Source: Akkermansiaceae bacterium (lineage in GTDB: Bacteria; Verrucomicrobiota; Verrucomicrobiia; Verrucomicrobiales; Akkermansiaceae). From it: 10,422 nt of DNA. Location of the stretch: assembly GCA_903909905.1 (NCBI GenBank), contig CAIVXP010000311.1, positions 1-10,422 on the forward strand, written 5' to 3'. The notes below the pieces were generated by a model, which did no database searches, was not told the origin of the DNA, and saw only the letters and a list, made by a program, of their open reading frames with translations. Positions 7,029 through 10,422 of this stretch are shown one piece after another. The translations under genes were made by a program, and so were the position numbers. The first letter of the stretch is position 1. The number at the start of each line of letters is the position of its first letter.

Positions 7029-7389
7029 AGCTTGCTGATTTGGAATTGCGGATCATTTTTCATGCCTTCCACCGATGCAATCCCGAAGATAGCCTTACGC
7101 CGTCTAAATGCGGACAAAAAAGAGTCTTGCCCGTAGCGGCCGGATCACCTATCAAATGCGCATCGCCACTTGATGGTGATTCCGCAAGCCAATCGGCTGC
7201 CTCATGATTTCCCTGAAACGACATCCAATGACGCCCACGTCCGGTCCTGCAGTCCGCATGCCTTCCGCTGTACGCATTTCATGATTTTGCAGCCGGCCCA
7301 TCGTTTCACGACACTCTTCGTCCGGATTTGCCGCGGCCCTGTCCGCGCACAGACCTTGACGTCGCATCCACCCATTGGAGGACAAAGCC
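7029..7389. promoter_or_regulatory. Divergent control region between rhaB and infC
   Basis: The two genes point away from each other, so this 361-base gap must hold promoters for both, and an infC leader. No strong sigma-70-like -35/-10 pair is evident on either strand and no believable ORF is present. It includes an imperfect hairpin at 7162-7180 (ATCGCCA, loop CTTGA, TGGTGAT, with one G-U pair), a GCCGCGGC palindrome at 7330-7337, and the infC Shine-Dalgarno at the right end. No tRNA or recognised riboswitch was seen. Confidence 0.45.
7377..7382 (+). promoter_or_regulatory. infC Shine-Dalgarno, fixes a non-AUG start
   Basis: GGAGGA is an almost complete anti-16S match and is the only strong Shine-Dalgarno seen in front of any gene here. 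It is placed seven bases before the in-frame ATC at 7390, which is optimal spacing. It lies after the in-frame TTG at 7375 and more than 50 bases before the first in-frame ATG at 7435, so it supports neither of those as the start. Confidence 0.8.
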
Positions 7390-8115
7390 ATCGCTAAGCC
7401 ACAAAGAGACCAAAACCGGGGTCGTTTCCGCGACATGACGCGGATCAACGATCGAATCCGCGCCCCCAAAGTCCGCGTCGTCATGGCGGATGGACAACAG
7501 CTTGGAGTCATGGGCTCCCGTGAGGCGCTCGCCAAGGCCCAGTCGCTCGGGCTCGACCTCGTCGAGATCGCTGGGCAGGTGGATCCGCCAGTGTGCAAGA
7601 TCATCGATTACGGCAAGTACAAGTACGAGCAGGCCAAGCTCAAAAAGCAAAAGTCGAAGAGCTCCACGCGCATGAAGGAAGTGAAATTCCGCGTCGGCAC
7701 GGGTCAGCACGATTACAACATCAAGCTCGGCCGTGCGGAGGGATTCCTCGACACCAATCACAAGTGCCGTTTCGTACTCCAGTTCAAGGGCCGCGAAAAC
7801 GCGCACAAGGATCTCGGCTTCGTCGTGCTCAATCGCATCATCGAAGACCTCAAAACCATGGCGCAGGTGGATCAACCGCCGCGTCTCAATGGTCGGGCCG
7901 TTGCCATGATCCTTTCACCGCTGCCCGCGCATCAACGCAAGCGCAAGTTCCATCTGTTCCACGGCGAGCTGATGGAAGAAGACGATCACGACGAGGATGA
8001 TTCAGCGGACGAGGACTTTGATGACGAAGTGCCGGATGAAGTGCCTGATGAAGCTCCCGAAGTCGAAAGCGTTCAAGAGCAAACACTCGAGGAGCCTGGC
8101 AAGGTCGAGTCCTGA
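7390..8115 (+). CDS. infC: Translation initiation factor IF3 with ATC start and acidic tail
   Basis: IF3 binds the 30S subunit, keeps it apart from 50S and checks the initiator codon-anticodon pair. The start chosen is ATC at 7390, read as Met, because of the GGAGGA seven bases upstream. The protein then has 241 residues and begins (M)AKPQRDQNRGRFRDM. The N-domain follows (about 17-86), including RINDRIRAPKVRVV, LGLDLVEIAGQVDPPVCKIIDYGKY, then a Lys-rich linker (KLKKQKSKSS), then the C-domain (about 94-180) with KEVKFRVGTGQHDYNIKLGR and KCRFVLQFKGRE. E. coli IF3 has 180 residues. The excess is a C-terminal tail, residues 195-241, with 24 Asp/Glu in 47 positions and a VPDE VPDE repeat. Non-AUG starts on infC are known to let IF3 limit its own synthesis, and the same control is likely here. 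The usual downstream rpmI and rplT are absent; a HAD phosphatase gene follows after 24 bases. Confidence 0.95.
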   Translation: MAKPQRDQNRGRFRDMTRINDRIRAPKVRVVMADGQQLGVMGSREALAKAQSLGLDLVEIAGQVDPPVCKIIDYGKYKYEQAKLKKQKSKSSTRMKEVKFRVGTGQHDYNIKLGRAEGFLDTNHKCRFVLQFKGRENAHKDLGFVVLNRIIEDLKTMAQVDQPPRLNGRAVAMILSPLPAHQRKRKFHLFHGELMEEDDHDEDDSADEDFDDEVPDEVPDEAPEVESVQEQTLEEPGKVES

Positions 8116-8139
8116 GCTGCATAACCGTGCGAATTGCTG

Positions 8140-8802
8140 ATGCTGTATCTCTTCGACATCGATGGCACGCTCATCGATACCGGCGGCGCCGGCATGGCGG
8201 CATTGAAACAAGCGACGCGCGAGGTCTTTGGTGACGAGGGTCCGGAGCTTGACCTCGCTGGCGCGACGGATCTTGGCATCGTTGGGAGCATCTACCGCCA
8301 CTACGGCGTGGAGTTTACCGATGAAGGGTTTGCAAACTACCTTGCCGTTTACCATGAGCAACTTACGGCAAATCTCGCGCGAGGGGAATTTGCCGGACGC
8401 GTGATCGATGGGGTAAGTCCATTGCTGGATCATCTGGCTGCAAGTGAGCGCGCGACGCTTGGCATGCTGACCGGCAACACGGCACAAGGTGCTGGCATCA
8501 AAGTGCGGCATTTCGGACTGGCCGATTATTTCGCCTTCGGTGCTTACGGCTGTGATCATGCCGACCGCAACCGGCTCGGCCCGATTGCACTGCAACGCGC
8601 CGAAATGCATGCCGGCAGATCATTCAGCGCCCAGGAAACATGGATCATCGGCGACACCCCCAAAGACATCGCCTGCGCCAAAGCCATCGGCGCCCGCTGC
8701 CTCGCGGTGGCTACTGGCAGCTTCAGCATCAGCCAACTCCAAAGCCACGGCGCCGACCTTGTCGTCGCGTCGCTTGAGGAAGCGATCGGGCGCATGGGGT
8801 GA
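8140..8802 (+). CDS. HAD-superfamily phosphatase, phosphoglycolate phosphatase-like
   Basis: This is a 220-residue cytoplasmic phosphohydrolase of the haloacid dehalogenase superfamily. Motif I is FDIDGTLIDTGG at residues 5-16, with nucleophile Asp6 and acid-base Asp8. A helical cap (about 17-85) makes it subfamily I. Motif II is the Thr in GMLTGNT (Thr111), motif III the Lys in GIKVRHFGL (Lys121), and motif IV IIGDTPKDIACAKAIGA with Asp172. All catalytic residues are present, so it should be active. The substrate is not evident; the Gph-like architecture suggests small phosphate esters such as 2-phosphoglycolate. ATG 8140 is preferred because the family starts just before motif I; a TTG two codons earlier (8134) is possible. 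The gene begins 24 bases after infC, has no clear Shine-Dalgarno, and may be co-transcribed with infC. Confidence 0.88.
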   Translation: MLYLFDIDGTLIDTGGAGMAALKQATREVFGDEGPELDLAGATDLGIVGSIYRHYGVEFTDEGFANYLAVYHEQLTANLARGEFAGRVIDGVSPLLDHLAASERATLGMLTGNTAQGAGIKVRHFGLADYFAFGAYGCDHADRNRLGPIALQRAEMHAGRSFSAQETWIIGDTPKDIACAKAIGARCLAVATGSFSISQLQSHGADLVVASLEEAIGRMG

Positions 8803-9081
8803 AGAGGGTGAAATTTTGAATTTTGAATGATTGGATGGAGATGTCGCTTTCTGCTGCGATCCACTATCTATTATCTTCTCTTCCTTATTCGCGTTTCTTC
8901 GCGTCCATTCGTGGTTCGAAAATTCTTCAAAAGAGTCGGCGCTGCGGGGCCGCATCGCCCTACCGGGTGAAGTTGTTTGAGCAATCGCGGCGGACCTGTA
9001 GGGACAAAGATCCATGCCATGTGGCCGATGACGCACATATAACTCTTGCATCATCGGTCTGATCCGGTTTTTTCCACCCTT
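8803..9081. repeat. Intergenic region with repeat remnants before rluE
   Basis: This 279-base gap holds no believable gene. ATTTTGA occurs twice in tandem (8813-8819, 8820-8826). TTCGCGT occurs at 8888-8894 and 8898-8904, inside a segment (8888-8917) whose minus-strand translation includes NHEWTRRNAN. I recognise NHEWTR...N-type and KFKIQNS-type peptides as recurrent spurious translations of intergenic repeats in Verrucomicrobiota and Planctomycetota, though no search was run. A GC-rich part with TGCGG-GG-CCGCA lies at 8943-8954. The rluE promoter should be near the right end, but none stands out. Confidence 0.5.
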
Positions 9082-9651
9082 ATGGTGATCGCTTTTCACA
9101 AGCCCTATGGCGTTTTGTGCCAGTTTACGCCGGATCAGCCTGGGCAAAGGACATTGGCGGATTTTGGTTTTCCGGCGGGAGTGTATCCGGTGGGGCGCTT
9201 GGACATGGATTCGGAGGGTTTGCTTTTGCTTTCGGATGAGGCGGGTTTCAATCATCGCTTGCTGCATCCGAGTGCGGCGCATGGGCGAACTTATTGGGCG
9301 CAGGTGGAGGGAGTGCCTGATGAGCAGGCCTTGCAGCGATTGCGGAGTGGCGGGATCGGGATTCAAAATAATCGCACGCTACCGTGTGGCGCGAGGTTGT
9401 TGCACCCCGAGCCTCAGGTGGCGGAGCGGAATCCGCCCGTGCGATTTCGCAAATTGATCCCGACCTCATGGATTGAGCTGCGGCTTACTGAGGGGAAAAA
9501 CCGTCAGGTGCGGCGCATGACTGCGGCAGTGGGGTATCCAACGCTGCGTTTGATACGTGCCGCGATCGGTAGCTTCGAACTCGGCGCGCTGGCTCAGGGC
9601 GAGTGGAAGAAGCTTGAAGCTGCAGAGATAGAAATGCTGTGGAGGGATTGA
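9082..9651 (+). CDS. rluE: 23S rRNA pseudouridine synthase, RluE type
   Basis: Enzymes of this RsuA-family branch convert one uridine of 23S rRNA (U2457 in E. coli, near the peptidyl transferase centre) to pseudouridine. The 189-residue product opens with AFHKPYGVLCQFTPD, the usual RluE N-terminus without an S4 domain. The catalytic motif GRLDMDSEGLLLL is at 38-50, with Asp41 as the nucleophile. RNPPVRFRKLIPTSWIEL (116-133) and EGKNRQVRRMTAAVGYPTLR (137-156) match the RluE-specific blocks, and the protein ends with GEWKKLE. ATG 9082 is chosen because it begins directly before the conserved FHKPYG; an in-frame TTG at 9046 would add 12 residues with no family likeness. No Shine-Dalgarno is visible. 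E. coli RluE has an N-terminal extension and 217 residues. It shares a translation theme with infC 1 kb upstream, but co-regulation is unproven. Confidence 0.92.
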   Translation: MVIAFHKPYGVLCQFTPDQPGQRTLADFGFPAGVYPVGRLDMDSEGLLLLSDEAGFNHRLLHPSAAHGRTYWAQVEGVPDEQALQRLRSGGIGIQNNRTLPCGARLLHPEPQVAERNPPVRFRKLIPTSWIELRLTEGKNRQVRRMTAAVGYPTLRLIRAAIGSFELGALAQGEWKKLEAAEIEMLWRD

Positions 9652-9657
9652 TGTCGG

Positions 9658-9681
9658 TGCATCGGCAGTCGGCGTGATGCA
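9658..9681. terminator. Possible weak bidirectional terminator between convergent genes
   Basis: TGCATC (9658-9663) pairs with GATGCA (9676-9681) around a 12-base loop, seven bases after the rluE stop and eleven bases before the end of the opposing hydrolase gene. A T-rich but interrupted stretch (TTGGATTTATTTATTCTT) follows. The position fits a shared terminator, but the stem is short. Confidence 0.35.
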
Positions 9682-9691
9682 TTGGATTTAT

Positions 9692-10422
9692 TTATTCTTC
9701 CAAAGCTAGGACTTCGGGCAATTGGCCGGTAGCGCCGATGAGGCGCGGATTGGTGTCCCACACATCGCGTTGACCGATGATGCGCAGGCCTAGGCGTTTG
9801 AATGTTTCGCTCGGGTCGATTGTGGCCTGGCCGGCCTGGCGGAGCTTGTCGTGTTGTTCATCCGGCCGGTAGTCCCAAGCGAAGAGTGGGCAGTTATCGA
9901 CCATGCCTTTGCGTGTACCCCAGTTACGGATTTCTCCAAATCGCATGTCGGCGATCCATGCGCCTTTGACATGGTCGCGTGCGATCCACCAATCATTGGA
10001 AAACCATCGCATTGTTTTCACCTCGCGGGCGGAACCGAAATTTTCCACGACATGTGCGTCTTTTGGATAAACCGTCCATCGCACGGGGGTGCTCTTTGAT
10101 TCGAACACCGTACGGTAGCCGACCCATAGCGAGTCGCCGCAATCGGCCACCGACCTCCAGAGCAGGATATTGAAGGGAGTGGGGGCCTCCATGCGGCGGA
10201 TGACTTTTGCATCGCGACGATCGAGGTCGGCATCGAAGCCGGAGGATGCCACAAACTTCATCGCGATGCTGAGCAAGGCGTAAGCCGAGGCAATGCCAAG
10301 GCCCCAGGCGTTGATTCGGCGGCGCTGCGGGATTTGTTTTTTCGTGCGCAAAAATGCCAGTCGCACCAGCGCGATCAACATCGGGAGGGTGAAGAGCGGA
10401 TCGACGATGAACAGGTGGTTGA
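9692..10422 (-). CDS. Membrane-bound metal-dependent hydrolase family (DUF457/YdjM-like), C-terminal part
   Basis: The reading frame is open to the right edge, and the residues before the first visible Met (NHLFIVDPLFTLP) continue the protein sensibly, so the gene starts outside the window. The 242 visible residues begin with a membrane segment, DPLFTLPMLIALVRLAFL, then a basic loop (RTKKQIPQRRR), then a second hydrophobic segment, INAWGLGIASAYALLSIAMKF. A soluble domain of about 180 residues follows, with FNILLWRSVADCGDSLWVGYRT, MRWFSNDWWIARD and IADMRFGEIRNWG. This pattern (a ...DPLF..LP helix, then NxLLWR, then an ADMRFG-like strand) fits the C-terminal half of bacterial YdjM/YfhO-like integral membrane hydrolases, whose metal ligands lie in the missing N-terminal half. 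Substrate unknown. It converges on rluE with a 40-base gap. Family assignment is from remembered motifs and is moderately sure. Confidence 0.65.
   Translation of the reverse strand, partial: NHLFIVDPLFTLPMLIALVRLAFLRTKKQIPQRRRINAWGLGIASAYALLSIAMKFVASSGFDADLDRRDAKVIRRMEAPTPFNILLWRSVADCGDSLWVGYRTVFESKSTPVRWTVYPKDAHVVENFGSAREVKTMRWFSNDWWIARDHVKGAWIADMRFGEIRNWGTRKGMVDNCPLFAWDYRPDEQHDKLRQAGQATIDPSETFKRLGLRIIGQRDVWDTNPRLIGATGQLPEVLALEE

Noticed and set aside
7029..7374. tRNA gene or known riboswitch in the rhaB-infC gap
   Set aside because: No cloverleaf, T-loop consensus or riboswitch core could be recognised by eye.
7375..7389. TTG at 7375 as the infC start
   Set aside because: It lies immediately before the Shine-Dalgarno itself and has no upstream one; the ATC at 7390 has ideal spacing.
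7306..7875. 189-codon open frame antisense to infC
   Set aside because: It mirrors the conserved IF3 coding sequence in a shadow frame and has no family likeness of its own.
9070..9078. DnaA-box-like TTTTCCACC before rluE
   Set aside because: It matches only 7 of 9 positions, is isolated and is far from dnaA.
8620..9366. 248-codon open frame on the minus strand across the phosphatase, the gap and rluE
   Set aside because: It is antisense to two well-supported genes, and its middle part is the repeat remnant with NHEWTRRNAN.

Overview
The window is a chromosomal housekeeping segment of a moderately GC-rich bacterium, most likely a member of the Verrucomicrobiota. That placement is inferred. 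It rests on two gaps between genes that carry remnants of a kind of short intergenic repeat I associate with Verrucomicrobiota/Planctomycetota genomes, on near-absent Shine-Dalgarno sequences, and on the general look of DnaA, IF3 and the symporter. No rRNA, tRNA, CRISPR, insertion sequence or phage gene is visible.

Layout from left to right: the 3' part of pyrF (orotidine-5'-phosphate decarboxylase, cut by the left edge); a sodium:solute symporter (SSS/SLC5 family); a 324-base AT-rich gap; dnaA and dnaN (replication initiator and sliding clamp), separated by 101 bases that hold hairpins; a roughly 300-base gap of degenerate repeats; rhaB (rhamnulokinase) on the minus strand; a 361-base divergent control region; infC (translation initiation factor IF3), a HAD-family phosphatase and, after another repeat-bearing gap, an RluE-type 23S rRNA pseudouridine synthase; and finally, convergent with it, the C-terminal part of a membrane metal-dependent hydrolase that runs off the right edge.

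The genes do not form one pathway. dnaA and dnaN are the classical replication pair, but recF does not follow, and no cluster of canonical DnaA boxes is visible beside dnaA. The DNA-binding signature of this DnaA reads DHGT where the usual form is DHTT or DHST. infC is the most informative gene: its best start is a non-AUG codon, ATC at 7390, seven bases after the only strong Shine-Dalgarno in the window (GGAGGA), and its product carries a 47-residue highly acidic C-terminal tail. The usual infC partners rpmI and rplT do not follow it.

I found no convincing undescribed multi-gene system. The points most worth a second look are the infC start and tail, the DnaA signature change together with the upstream GTGGAA repeats, the terminator-like hairpin just before dnaN, and the two repeat-remnant gaps.
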